From JAAZKO01 sp964432115 (GTDB lineage Bacteria > Patescibacteriota > Microgenomatia > UBA1400 > PJMF01), in contig CAYSMC010000039.1 in assembly GCA_964432115.1 (NCBI GenBank), forward strand, positions 1-38,619: a stretch of DNA of 38,619 bases, given 5' to 3'. Position 1 is the first letter of the stretch. Every line of letters begins with the position of its first letter. The notes under the pieces are model-generated. The model had not been told where the DNA came from. It ran no database searches and saw only the letters and a program-made list of their open reading frames with translations. Positions 11,101 to 16,723 of the stretch are shown here, one piece after another. A program made the position numbers and the translations under genes.

Positions 11101-11372
11101 TCAGCGAAGCCACGATTAAAGCTCAGCTGTCAGTGTTTCCTGATCAACTTCAGGATTCAGCACTCAAACTATTAGGCAAATATGATGTAGAAGAATACAT
11201 GGTTAATTTTCTCAAGGCTAGCATTAACGTTTTGCCATATTTTCGTTTTTTACCCAAATTAGAGCAATTTAATTTGATTGCTAGCTATATTCCTGAAGAA
11301 AGCCGAAATAAGATTAGAAACAAAATTATTGCAAGAGTTTCAAAATTAGTAAATCACTCAAAAGCTAAATAA
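5130..11372 (+). CDS. Giant protein: M48-like metalloprotease plus ABC1/UbiB-type kinase domain (2080 aa)
   Basis: Three regions are visible. Residues 1-150 are charged and helical. Residues about 155-240 carry an M48-like zinc protease signature: HEISH at 190-194 and EEYCD at 206-210 (likely third ligand E207), followed by GAEAGYNPLAAVDF as in M48 enzymes. Residues about 240-1660 are a long, mainly helical, Leu/Glu/Lys-rich region that I cannot assign. Residues about 1685-2000 resemble the ABC1/ADCK/UbiB atypical kinase family: KLGQ (1691-1694), Ala-rich loop GAAST (1742-1746), FVKVVRP with K1763, an E-rich EELQTAREVDN element, HSDLHEGN catalytic loop (1916-1923) and DFG (1946-1948). No signal peptide or clear membrane helix is seen. 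UbiB relatives support quinone biology or membrane lipid homeostasis, so the role here is open. GTG start chosen because the -10 lies 6 nt upstream. Confidence 0.88.
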   Translation: MRDQANTEDNLPPIDYDAAERMGDKLRWKHNPPEVSFSIKEDSDGELVLKRTQPEIIEIYDQMEQSKKRHAEKESIRNSAIANESLLRSLEVQEALVDPSHPFYAVLERVGENISQAERKIIERNGLSRTTLTEEYDFHLTRRENINAFTYPKVKSVYFESGLLVLMDHFLKNVKGYGLAEDHLALVLAHEISHSDAEAETGYLNEEYCDIQGMILGAEAGYNPLAAVDFEDFLIWLDEGNSAETLGEEEQGKNNLELPSHPKPKDRRLVLIDVLTDKNRSLPNQTKRFTEVDEKITNDLREQMMVWQETTVDRVLPSSMEKSLEQIKESNNVSELLDALTGHHVLQKSLITKEIANNPDLVNRLTIYQAIACEMKKKEEIDRVRFSTNENDNKMAADLATILLRDTSYDSFSTAIYDSHDLLIGGLASQLENSEIDQETKQRIDSKRTELLDELQQLKVGVSIKEKKNIPYKEQEKEREELLARSNLMTEQLRKVFQHLASVDLTEFNLTQFLSGDFSQDPVLGEMLRKIGIKNFDAYFSFINQRFNDLAVNPQVSLVLPDKSQKLMPQIQVLKNTEKNWSQEQIQLLLSETLTHRTAAFAEGAFVDPLEPIWKDYSQTVDNNQNLLRGLVSEKINELAKKLSDVPEEQILLAQLIEQSLIKGSRKMDELLIPEQLAASVHFIRENPDNPDSADHHQRHYPEKFQSDGLSKAIRQLKISPTHGGATLETYFSGFGKNLNYDHINRTRHRDTRNGSSRLGRRLDFVKLYYGHLIHDPETNWDGRSQYFRIKDKDISENLELLEARHKGVAIYGDQMNKPYLESRLEFFDDTDEVEQIFSQLKDVAKTVNYEPDSLYKIIFFSKISVEEKSSFLLGLLSNGDITLNKLNLMLQNPFRFPEENNLDRHELIRMEYEVYMSVLTSLPNSPMPQLSFPELNLLNQRLFDLYKIISEKDETQQDSGLESNEDGKLKDRLNLIFDFINDGGTVTISEKTRYEDKEVDWGDILNLGANVDLLGLIKKMDFPAELLSPMIYDLLEKNKDRFTAAERDKWLSLLAYCQQPIQVKNEDGFLMKWQEVGSSLVLESERRGLYKYRLTLSENGQTIELNCGKLDDLVQAFNIISQLPKSSYKDECLFFLSRLLNHSIDTVGPKGREAVEKLQLNILTNGLSDRALGIREKGEQIKSSGSLLSNKHKFVPASENFIGDSVVGFYLSDSMGYRMVDQLIHDYRSLNPHTALSFEYRQAERFQKMSAEEVESQILVERLSTLESMADSPLKEGLVLYSLRTSYENLAKINNSTELSQQLQTLIEKLLDQSESIQTREALFKMLINLETGAINTPLTKEKIAEHFPTRADFLNFITNAIPQKTMQRDTYILLAAEAYPLKVGDTQAIRELLFSSDYGTQEDVATKQRAGFQIGREMKNAERYQPSSARELIMWMIDEDLQVQSYDQLVQQLSANTEGRKLLKGLLNSLDFEADTRESNPGFSGQFETLATKTYLEILLRAPKSLKRKMLAKLIENSDVYIPQLQLAYLTRVGMPEIIQNSTKNFVLEGATFNSLIAPGSSENPSSKTMFFDLMLGEKGLLEEPINTNTEDFSERLENNFADSEMHKFIDDVVQMMIKKGGLNAEESKTMRVVAHSLLEAMSPTRRATVLYKLISEIKRIDFTIKDKKKLKSQILTLALGSFGVLGAKLGQIDEIVPKGWDSETGSLKHATEPMPLLAVADIFAQEGLSDNYQILSNAGAASTACGYMVRNPNGQEHFVKVVRPEVVLDWKEDFIAVEHMLTVLQQTRIIKTESRAITQQLKKLVEEELQTAREVDNVLQYVNVETEEARQARDGISAVKLAIDRISSDGETTSRPDNSLLIFAEPLGKAQGFMELSKIKNDESLAATIDLRRVNRIIIQDFLHRALTLGNWHSDLHEGNIMVNKEGVVQRRTVNNEDLVLIDFGQVGKVETAEKRANVARLLTGLGLFDRAEVAKAIHESLINKTGVSEATIKAQLSVFPDQLQDSALKLLGKYDVEEYMVNFLKASINVLPYFRFLPKLEQFNLIASYIPEESRNKIRNKIIARVSKLVNHSKAK

Positions 11373-11379
11373 TTTTCAA

Positions 11380-11388
11380 TGCTACAAT
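11380..11388 (+). promoter_or_regulatory. Extended -10 of ychF
   Basis: TGC-TACAAT ends 7 nt before the ychF ATG and lies within the 23-nt gap after the giant gene. Leaderless start predicted. Confidence 0.55.
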
Positions 11389-11395
11389 AACTGCC

Positions 11396-12538
11396 ATGAG
11401 TCAATTATCTATTGCCATTGTTGGTTTACCCAATGTTGGTAAATCAACTTTATTCAACGCACTACTAAAAAAACAAGTAGCGCTGGCTGCTAATTATCCT
11501 TTTGCTACTATTAAACCCAACATCGGAGTAGTGGAAGTGCCTGATGAGCGTTTAAAGGTTTTAGCAGAAGTGACGCAAAAAAGCGAACAACTAGCTAGTT
11601 TGCCACCAATTAAGCATGCTTTAGTTGAATTTGTAGATATTGCTGGTTTGGTCAAAGGCGCTTCTCAAGGAGAGGGTTTAGGTAATCAGTTTTTAGTCAA
11701 TATTCGTGAAACTCAAGCTATCTGTCATGTTTTGCGAGCTTTTAGTGACGAAAATGTAGTGCGAGAGGGCAGTATTTCACCAATTGAAGATTTGGCAACT
11801 ATTCGCACTGAATTACAGCTAGCCGATTTAGCTACTTTAAATAAACAACAGGCTCCCAAAGGTACAGTGTCCAAAGAAGATCAATTACGTTGGTCAGTGA
11901 TTGAAAATTTTAAAAAAATTCTAGAACAAGGACAAAATATTTTAGTTAGTGAAGTAAACGACAATCAATTACAAACTAGCAAGTCGAAACTTAGTGAAAC
12001 AGAGGCTTTGGTAGCCAAAGAGTTGTGTTTATTAACTGCTAAGCCAGAAATTTTTGCAATTAACGTGAATGAGGGAGATCTAGTTAAAGCAACTATTCTA
12101 AAAAAAGATTGGGCTAAACAACTCAATCTATCTACAGATCAAATAGTGATTATTTCTGCTCAAATTGAAAGTCAATTAGCTGTTTTAGACATTCAAGATC
12201 AAAAGGCTTATCTTCAAGATTTGGGTTTAAAAGCAAGTGGTTTAGAGCGTTTAGCCCAAGTTGCTTATGACATTCTCAAGTTGCAAAGTTTTCTTACGGC
12301 TGGCGAAATTGAAGTCAAAGCTTGGACTATTGAAAAAGATGCCACTGCCCGGCAAGCAGCGGGAGTAATTCATAGTGATTTTTATGATAAATTTATTAGT
12401 GCCAAAGTCATCAGTTTTGCAGATTTTGTAGAGTTAGGTGGTTGGCAGGAAGCTAAAGAAGCTGGAAAAATTCGTCAAGAGGGTAGAGATTACATTATGC
12501 AAGATGGAGATGTGGTTGAGTTTATGATCGGGCGCTAA
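11396..12538 (+). CDS. ychF: Ribosome-binding ATPase YchF (OLA1/Obg-like)
   Basis: TRAFAC-class P-loop NTPase of the universal YchF/OLA1 family, which prefers ATP over GTP and binds ribosomes. Visible motifs are G1 GLPNVGKST (residues 10-18), YPFATIKPNIG (switch I region), DIAGLVKGASQGEGLGNQFL (split here as DIAGLVKG and GEGLGNQF; G3), the atypical G4 NVNE, an inserted coiled-coil domain, and a C-terminal TGS domain ending RDYIMQDGDVVEF. The length of 380 aa is close to the usual 363. It lies between the giant gene and the rpsF promoter. Confidence 0.96.
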   Translation: MSQLSIAIVGLPNVGKSTLFNALLKKQVALAANYPFATIKPNIGVVEVPDERLKVLAEVTQKSEQLASLPPIKHALVEFVDIAGLVKGASQGEGLGNQFLVNIRETQAICHVLRAFSDENVVREGSISPIEDLATIRTELQLADLATLNKQQAPKGTVSKEDQLRWSVIENFKKILEQGQNILVSEVNDNQLQTSKSKLSETEALVAKELCLLTAKPEIFAINVNEGDLVKATILKKDWAKQLNLSTDQIVIISAQIESQLAVLDIQDQKAYLQDLGLKASGLERLAQVAYDILKLQSFLTAGEIEVKAWTIEKDATARQAAGVIHSDFYDKFISAKVISFADFVELGGWQEAKEAGKIRQEGRDYIMQDGDVVEFMIGR

Positions 12539-12545
12539 TTTTTGC

Positions 12546-12574
12546 TTGTAATTTCAAGTATTTTGTACTAAAAT
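12546..12574 (+). promoter_or_regulatory. rpsF promoter (TTGTAA-17-TAAAAT)
   Basis: A -35 TTGTAA at 12546-12551 and a -10 TAAAAT at 12569-12574 are separated by 17 bp. The implied start near 12581 sits at the beginning of the hairpin element that precedes rpsF, so the mRNA leader is about 70 nt. Confidence 0.6.
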
Positions 12575-12582
12575 ACCCTCTG

Positions 12583-12646
12583 AGTTCGCTAAAATTTATC
12601 AATTATCCAAGGAGAAATTGTTTTCCGGCAATTTTTTCCGCGAACT
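12583..12646 (+). promoter_or_regulatory. Structured rpsF leader, S6:S18-type candidate
   Basis: AGTTCGC (12583-12589) pairs perfectly with GCGAACT (12640-12646). Inside, AAATTG (12615-12620) pairs with CAATTT (12629-12634) around the loop TTTTCCGG. The unpaired 3' side reads TTTCC into the outer stem, giving a CCG. Known S6:S18 leaders also have an outer stem, an inner hairpin and a conserved CCG resembling the S18 site of 16S rRNA, and they let the S6-S18 dimer repress its operon. An AAGGAG (12609-12614) is inside the element, 35 nt from the rpsF ATG but brought to within 4 nt of it by the outer stem's geometry. The match is by eye only. Confidence 0.6.
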
Positions 12647-12649
12647 AGA

Positions 12650-13060
12650 ATGGAACAGATGAACTTGGTGAAAAATTCAAGCCAAAGAGAATATGAAGTA
12701 ACTTACCTGTTAACAGGTGATCTTTTGGATGCTGATGTAGCTAAAATTCGCAAAGAAATTACTGATGCAGTTGTCAAATTAAAGGGTAAAGTAATCGAAG
12801 AATTTGATTGGGAGCGTAAATTATTAGCATATAAAGTGCGTCATGCCGGCAAAGCTCATCAAGAGGCAATTTTTACTCACCTCATTGTTCAACTCCCCCC
12901 AGAAAAAATTCGCAAATTAAATAAAGAATTAGATTTGCATCGCCAAGTCATGCGTCAATTGATCGTGCAAAGAGAAGCAAATGAGTCGGTTGAGAAAAAG
13001 AAGAGTGATAGTAAAAAAGTGGTCAAGAAAATAATTAAAAAAGAAGCAAGTAAAAAGTAA
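12650..13060 (+). CDS. rpsF: Ribosomal protein bS6
   Basis: Small-subunit protein that binds the 16S platform together with S18. The core shows YEVTYLLTGDLLDADVAK, a central GKVIEEFDWERKLLAYKVRHAGKAHQ region (here given in part: FDWERKLLAYKVRH) and VMRQLIVQRE. The C-terminus is a Lys-rich tail of about 22 residues. At 136 aa it is longer than the 95-100 aa of many bS6 proteins because of both ends. The start may be ATG 12650 or ATG 12659; neither has an adjacent Shine-Dalgarno, since AAGGAG lies 35 nt upstream within the leader fold. Order rpsF-ssb-rpsR is the classic one. Confidence 0.93.
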   Translation: MEQMNLVKNSSQREYEVTYLLTGDLLDADVAKIRKEITDAVVKLKGKVIEEFDWERKLLAYKVRHAGKAHQEAIFTHLIVQLPPEKIRKLNKELDLHRQVMRQLIVQREANESVEKKKSDSKKVVKKIIKKEASKK

Positions 13061-13073
13061 AACATTACGTATT

Positions 13074-13103
13074 TTGTCATTTAAAAGATAATAATAAGAT
13101 AAT
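13074..13103 (+). promoter_or_regulatory. Candidate ssb promoter (TTGTCA-18-GATAAT)
   Basis: -35 TTGTCA at 13074-13079 and -10 GATAAT at 13098-13103, 18 bp apart. A small hairpin, CTCTG-TTA-CAGAG (13116-13128), follows and stands immediately before the AAAGG ribosome binding site of ssb. Confidence 0.45.
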
Positions 13104-13138
13104 GTTATGAAATAGCTCTGTTACAGAGAAAGGAAAAA

Positions 13139-13648
13139 ATGTCAGTGAGATCTTTAAACAAAGTCATGTTGATTGGTAATTTAACCAGAGATCCAAATTT
13201 AAGATTTACTCCCAACGGCACAGCCGTTTGTTCTTTTGGTTTAGCTACTAATCGTTCTTGGACTAGTTCCGATAGTGGTGAGAAACAAGAAAGAGTTGAT
13301 TTCCACAACGTAGTTGCTTGGGGTAAATTGGCAGAAATTTGTGGCCAATTATTACATAAAGGTGATAAAATCTATGTTGAGGGCAGGATCCAAACTCGTG
13401 ATTGGAAAACTGAAGATGGTGCTGAGCGTCGCATTACCGAAATCGTGATTGACAACATGATGTTGTTAAATAGTCGAAGTGGTTACACTGCTAATGACGA
13501 TGAAGAAGGTGAAGAAAAAGGCAGTAAACAAACTGAGTCGAAAGCCAAAAAAAGCACAAAAGACAAAAACGACGAAGAAGAGACAGAAGAAATTCCCGAG
13601 GGAGAAGGTGAGGAAGTAGAAGATGTCAGTGACGACATTCCCTTTTAG
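13139..13648 (+). CDS. ssb: Single-stranded DNA-binding protein
   Basis: OB-fold SSB that coats single-stranded DNA in replication, repair and recombination. The N-terminal domain has LNKVMLIGNLTRDPNLRFTP, VCSFGLATNRSW and VDFHNVVAWGKLAEIC, all standard. About residues 115-164 form a very acidic and Lys-containing linker, and the protein ends in DDIPF, the conserved tip that recruits partner proteins. A GAAAGG sits 6 nt before the ATG. It lies between rpsF and rpsR; translation of rpsR probably follows on the same mRNA. Confidence 0.97.
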   Translation: MSVRSLNKVMLIGNLTRDPNLRFTPNGTAVCSFGLATNRSWTSSDSGEKQERVDFHNVVAWGKLAEICGQLLHKGDKIYVEGRIQTRDWKTEDGAERRITEIVIDNMMLLNSRSGYTANDDEEGEEKGSKQTESKAKKSTKDKNDEEETEEIPEGEGEEVEDVSDDIPF

Positions 13649-13659
13649 TATTATTAGCA

Positions 13660-13848
13660 ATGAAAGTTTTAATGAAACAGCAATTTACTTATAAAAATCC
13701 AGATGCACTGCGTAAATTTGTTACTCCTTTTGGTTCAATTTTACCTCGAAGCAAGACTGGCTTAAGTGCTAAAGAACAAAAAAAATTGGCTAGAGAAATT
13801 AAGCGTGCACGCCATTTAGCTCTGTTGCCTTTTACTCAAACTTTATAA
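13660..13848 (+). CDS. rpsR: Ribosomal protein bS18
   Basis: Partner of S6 on the 30S platform. The 62-aa product shows FTYKNPDALRKFVTPFGSI and LPRSKTGLSAKEQKKLAREIKRARHLALLPF (core motif RSKTGL..KEQ...REIKRAR). It is shorter than the usual 70-80 aa, with a reduced N-terminus and no Cys cluster. ATG 13660 or ATG 13672 could start it; no Shine-Dalgarno is seen for either. A strong terminator 20 nt after its stop closes the rpsF-ssb-rpsR unit. Confidence 0.95.
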   Translation: MKVLMKQQFTYKNPDALRKFVTPFGSILPRSKTGLSAKEQKKLAREIKRARHLALLPFTQTL

Positions 13849-13867
13849 AAGTTGATAAATATTAATG

Positions 13868-13897
13868 AAAAAGCTAGTTTTTTAGCTAGCTTTTTTT
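13868..13897 (+). terminator. Rho-independent terminator of the rpsF-ssb-rpsR unit
   Basis: AAAAAGCTAG (13868-13877) pairs with CTAGCTTTTT (13886-13895) around an 8-nt loop and runs into a 7-T tract. This is the clearest terminator in the window. Confidence 0.85.
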
Positions 13898-13909
13898 AAT
13901 GCTTCGTTT

Positions 13910-13915
13910 TACAAT
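13910..13915 (+). promoter_or_regulatory. -10 of the C-terminal processing protease gene
   Basis: TACAAT just after the rpsR terminator, 10 nt before ATG 13926. Its position argues against the earlier in-frame ATG at 13899. Confidence 0.4.
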
Positions 13916-13925
13916 GATGTGCCAA

Positions 13926-15212
13926 ATGAATATGCCCAAAGTTAAACAATCTTTTTTAAAGTTACCAATACGTATTATTACCAGTTTCCTGATTTTACTC
14001 TTGGGTATTTTAGTTGGTTATCGCTATGCGTTGGGCAATTTACCTTTTAATTTAAAATTGGGTTTTTTAGATCAAATAGCCAATTATCAGCGCAGCGAAG
14101 ACTTAACTGGTTTAATACGAGATTCAGAAAAAAATGCGACGGTTTCCATGGATGTTTTTTGGGAAGTATGGCAAATTGTGGAGCGTGACTATTTTGATTC
14201 TAGCAAAATTAACTATAACAAGATGATAGATGGAGCCATTTCCGGAATGATTTGGGGTTTAGAGGACCCTTATACAGCTTATTTACCTCCAGAAGATAAT
14301 GAACAAGCTGGTGAAGATTTAGCCGGTAGTTTTTATGGAGTGGGAATTGAATTGGGTTATATCGATGGAATAGTAGGCGTGATTGCTCCTTTAGCAGGTA
14401 GTCCAGCCGAGAAAGCGGGAATAAAAGCAGGAGACATGATTTTGCGAGTGAAAGATGCAGCGACTGGTTTAGACGAAGAGACCAGTAGTTGGACGCTTGA
14501 TGAGGCAGTCCAAAAAATTCGTGGTCCACAAGGGACTGCCGTTACTTTAACCATATATCAAACTGGAGATAACGACAGTCGAGAAATAGAAATTATTCGA
14601 GATGAAATCATTGTTGAAAGCGTTGTTTTGGAATTTATAGAGATTGAAGGTCAATCTTTGGCTCATCTTAAATTAAGTCGCTTTGGCGATCGTACCCAAA
14701 GTGAGTGGGATAGCGCAGTCACAACTATTTTAAACAAATGGAACAATCAGGAAATTGCTGGTTTAATTTTTGATTTACGCAATAATCCTGGTGGTTATTT
14801 TGATGTATCAATTAATATTGCCAGTGATTTTATTAAAAATGGAACAATAGTTTCGCAAAAAGGGAAATATAGTCAACAAGATTTTTCTAGCACTGGTAAA
14901 GCTAGATTAGAGAAAGTGCCGACTGTTGTTTTAGTTAACAAAGGGAGTGCTAGCTCTAGTGAAATTGTGGCTGCTGCATTGCGCGATGATCGTGGTATTA
15001 AATTAATTGGTGAGCAAACTTTTGGCAAGGGCACGGTTCAAGATCGACGTGAATTAAGTAATGGTGGCGGATTACATGTTACTGTTGGCCGGTGGTTAAC
15101 TCCAGCCGGCAATTGGATACATGATAGTGGTTTAGAGGTTGATGTTGAGGTAGAACAAAATTATGATACTGAAGCAGATGAAATTTTAGAACGGGCAGCT
15201 CAAGAGTTTTAA
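13926..15212 (+). CDS. S41 C-terminal processing peptidase (Ctp/Prc family)
   Basis: Membrane-anchored serine protease acting outside the cytoplasmic membrane. It has a short basic N-terminus, one membrane segment (IITSFLILLLGILVGYRYA), an S41 N-terminal region (VWQIVERDYFD, GMIWGLEDPYT), a PDZ domain (GIELGYIDG, AGIKAGDMILRV) and the catalytic domain with the Ser-Lys dyad in NKGSASSSEIVAAALRDDRG and GEQTFGKGTVQ. The frame extends to ATG 13899, but the terminator T-tract and a TACAAT -10 lie in that part, so ATG 13926 (or 13932) is preferred. The product is about 428 aa. Its stop abuts that of convergent prfA with no gap. Confidence 0.93.
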   Translation: MNMPKVKQSFLKLPIRIITSFLILLLGILVGYRYALGNLPFNLKLGFLDQIANYQRSEDLTGLIRDSEKNATVSMDVFWEVWQIVERDYFDSSKINYNKMIDGAISGMIWGLEDPYTAYLPPEDNEQAGEDLAGSFYGVGIELGYIDGIVGVIAPLAGSPAEKAGIKAGDMILRVKDAATGLDEETSSWTLDEAVQKIRGPQGTAVTLTIYQTGDNDSREIEIIRDEIIVESVVLEFIEIEGQSLAHLKLSRFGDRTQSEWDSAVTTILNKWNNQEIAGLIFDLRNNPGGYFDVSINIASDFIKNGTIVSQKGKYSQQDFSSTGKARLEKVPTVVLVNKGSASSSEIVAAALRDDRGIKLIGEQTFGKGTVQDRRELSNGGGLHVTVGRWLTPAGNWIHDSGLEVDVEVEQNYDTEADEILERAAQEF

Positions 15213-16223
15213 TCATTTAGTCAAATAAGCTCGAAATCCAGCAATTGCTTCTTCAAGATTACCTTCAAGAATTTCACTCAGATTATGCCAGGACTGTTTA
15301 ATGCGATGGTCGGTGAGTCGATTTTGAGGGAAATTATAAGTTTTAATTTTCTCAGCTCGCATACTTCGGCCAATATTTTCTCTAGCAGAACCTAAAGCTG
15401 CTTGTTTTTTTTCTTCTTCAATTTCCCATAATTTAGCTCTTAGCAGTTCCATGGCAATTTGCCGATTTTGCACTTGTTTGCGTTCACTTCTAGCTACCAC
15501 TACAATTCCACTGGGAATGTGGGTTAGGCGCACTGCAGAACTAGTTTTATTAACTGATTGACCACCAGCGCCACTGGCTCTCATAAATTGTAATTTTAGA
15601 TCTTCATCTTTAATCTCAATCGCTTGAGCATGGATTTCTGGCAAAACAGCTACTGAAGCAGTTGAGGTGTGTAATCGACCTTGAGCTTCGGTCACTGGCA
15701 CCCTTTGGACTCGATGGACGCCTGCTTCATAACGCAAAAGAGTAAAAGCGCCAAGTTCCTCTGTTACTGCTGTTTCTAATAATTTTTCAGCATCCTTGTC
15801 TTTAATTAATTGGAAAACTGGCAATTTGGCTTTACCTTTCACTTTAAAGACTAGATCATCAATTAATTCAATTTTTAATTGATGATTAAGACAAAACTTT
15901 TGATACATGCGCATCAGTTCACTAGCCCAAATTTTGGCTTCATCACCCCCAGCACCTCCTCGAATTTCAATAATAGCATTAAAACTATGAACATTTTGGT
16001 CTGGATGTTCCGGTTTTTCTTGATTGTGTTGTTCTTCGAGTAAATCCGCAGCTGCCGCTTCTAAGCTCTTTAATTCTGTTTCTAGTTGTTTAATTTCCTC
16101 TTGTACTAATTCTTGCATTTTAGGATCAGCAAAGTTAGGATCTTTCAATAAATTTTGATTATTGGCTAATTCTTTTTGACATCGAGTGATGGCCGCAAGA
16201 TAGGGATTAGGATTTTGTGTCAT
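15213..16223 (-). CDS. prfA: Peptide chain release factor 1
   Basis: Recognises UAA and UAG and triggers peptide release. Domain 2 shows RVPVTEAQGRLHTS, the P-x-T codon-recognition tripeptide (PVT, 176-178) of RF1 rather than the SPF of RF2. The GGQ motif is at 220-222 in ASGAGGQSVNKTSSAVRL. GGAGGDEAKIWA marks the start of the core. Length 336 aa is slightly short of the usual 355-360, with the N-terminal domain reduced. It ends in TGA, directly abutting the stop of the protease gene on the other strand, so the two convergent mRNAs must overlap. Confidence 0.96.
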   Translation of the reverse strand: MTQNPNPYLAAITRCQKELANNQNLLKDPNFADPKMQELVQEEIKQLETELKSLEAAAADLLEEQHNQEKPEHPDQNVHSFNAIIEIRGGAGGDEAKIWASELMRMYQKFCLNHQLKIELIDDLVFKVKGKAKLPVFQLIKDKDAEKLLETAVTEELGAFTLLRYEAGVHRVQRVPVTEAQGRLHTSTASVAVLPEIHAQAIEIKDEDLKLQFMRASGAGGQSVNKTSSAVRLTHIPSGIVVVARSERKQVQNRQIAMELLRAKLWEIEEEKKQAALGSARENIGRSMRAEKIKTYNFPQNRLTDHRIKQSWHNLSEILEGNLEEAIAGFRAYLTK

Positions 16224-16235
16224 ATAGTTTAATTT

Positions 16236-16241
16236 ATTATA
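16236..16241 (-). promoter_or_regulatory. -10 of prfA
   Basis: TATAAT on the minus strand ends 12 nt before the prfA ATG, implying a leader of only about 5 nt. Confidence 0.5.
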
Positions 16242-16292
16242 CCTAAAATAACCCTCTGTTAGAGTGGCTATATTTAATAAAAAGGGGAAATG

Positions 16293-16676
16293 CTAATTTT
16301 TCTTATCAGTAGTCTGATCAACAACTGGCTTAGTAGCTACAGTAGTTGTGGTAGCTTTTTTCTCTTGTTTTAGTACTGCTTGTTGTTCTTGAAGGATTTG
16401 TTTATAAGATTTGACAGGCTCAGTACTTTCTTGAGTAGCTTTTTTCTTAGATTTTTTAGTCTTGGCAATGGCTTCAGCAGTCGCTCGTTTTTTAATAAAT
16501 TTATCAACGCGGCCTTGACGATCTACAAACTTCATTTCGCCAGTGAAAAAAGGATGACAAGCACTGCAGATATCAACATTTAAAGCTTCACTCATTGATC
16601 CAGTGGTAAATTTATTGCCACAACTACAAGTAACCACACAATCATGATGCCAGTTGGGATGTATACCTTTTTTCAT
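16293..16676 (-). CDS. rpmE: Ribosomal protein bL31 with long C-terminal extension
   Basis: The first 65-70 residues are a zinc-type bL31: MKKGIHPNWHHDCVVTCSCG, then CSACHPFFTG and VDRQGRVDKF, with the four Cys that bind zinc. The rest is a Lys/Thr/Gln-rich tail of about 55 residues with no visible fold. ATG 16676 is chosen over the TTG at 16688 because the TATAAT -10 overlaps the latter and because MKKGIHP is the family start. The product is 127 aa. The gene stands alone between hisS and prfA on the minus strand, with 47 nt from its start to the hisS stop. Confidence 0.94.
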   Translation of the reverse strand: MKKGIHPNWHHDCVVTCSCGNKFTTGSMSEALNVDICSACHPFFTGEMKFVDRQGRVDKFIKKRATAEAIAKTKKSKKKATQESTEPVKSYKQILQEQQAVLKQEKKATTTTVATKPVVDQTTDKKN

Positions 16677-16687
16677 AACGAACAGCA

Positions 16688-16696
16688 ATTATAACA
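16688..16696 (-). promoter_or_regulatory. Extended -10 of rpmE
   Basis: TGT-TATAAT on the minus strand, ending 11 nt before the ATG at 16676. It overlaps the alternative TTG start, which rules that start out for this transcript. Confidence 0.55.
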
Positions 16697-16723
16697 TAAT
16701 TTTTTTTGCTCGAAGTAGAGGAT

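Noticed and set aside
12615..12661. Leader peptide from TTG 12618 before rpsF
   Set aside because: AAGGAG is only 3 nt from this TTG, and the short frame lies wholly in the hairpin element; the RNA fold explains the sequence better.
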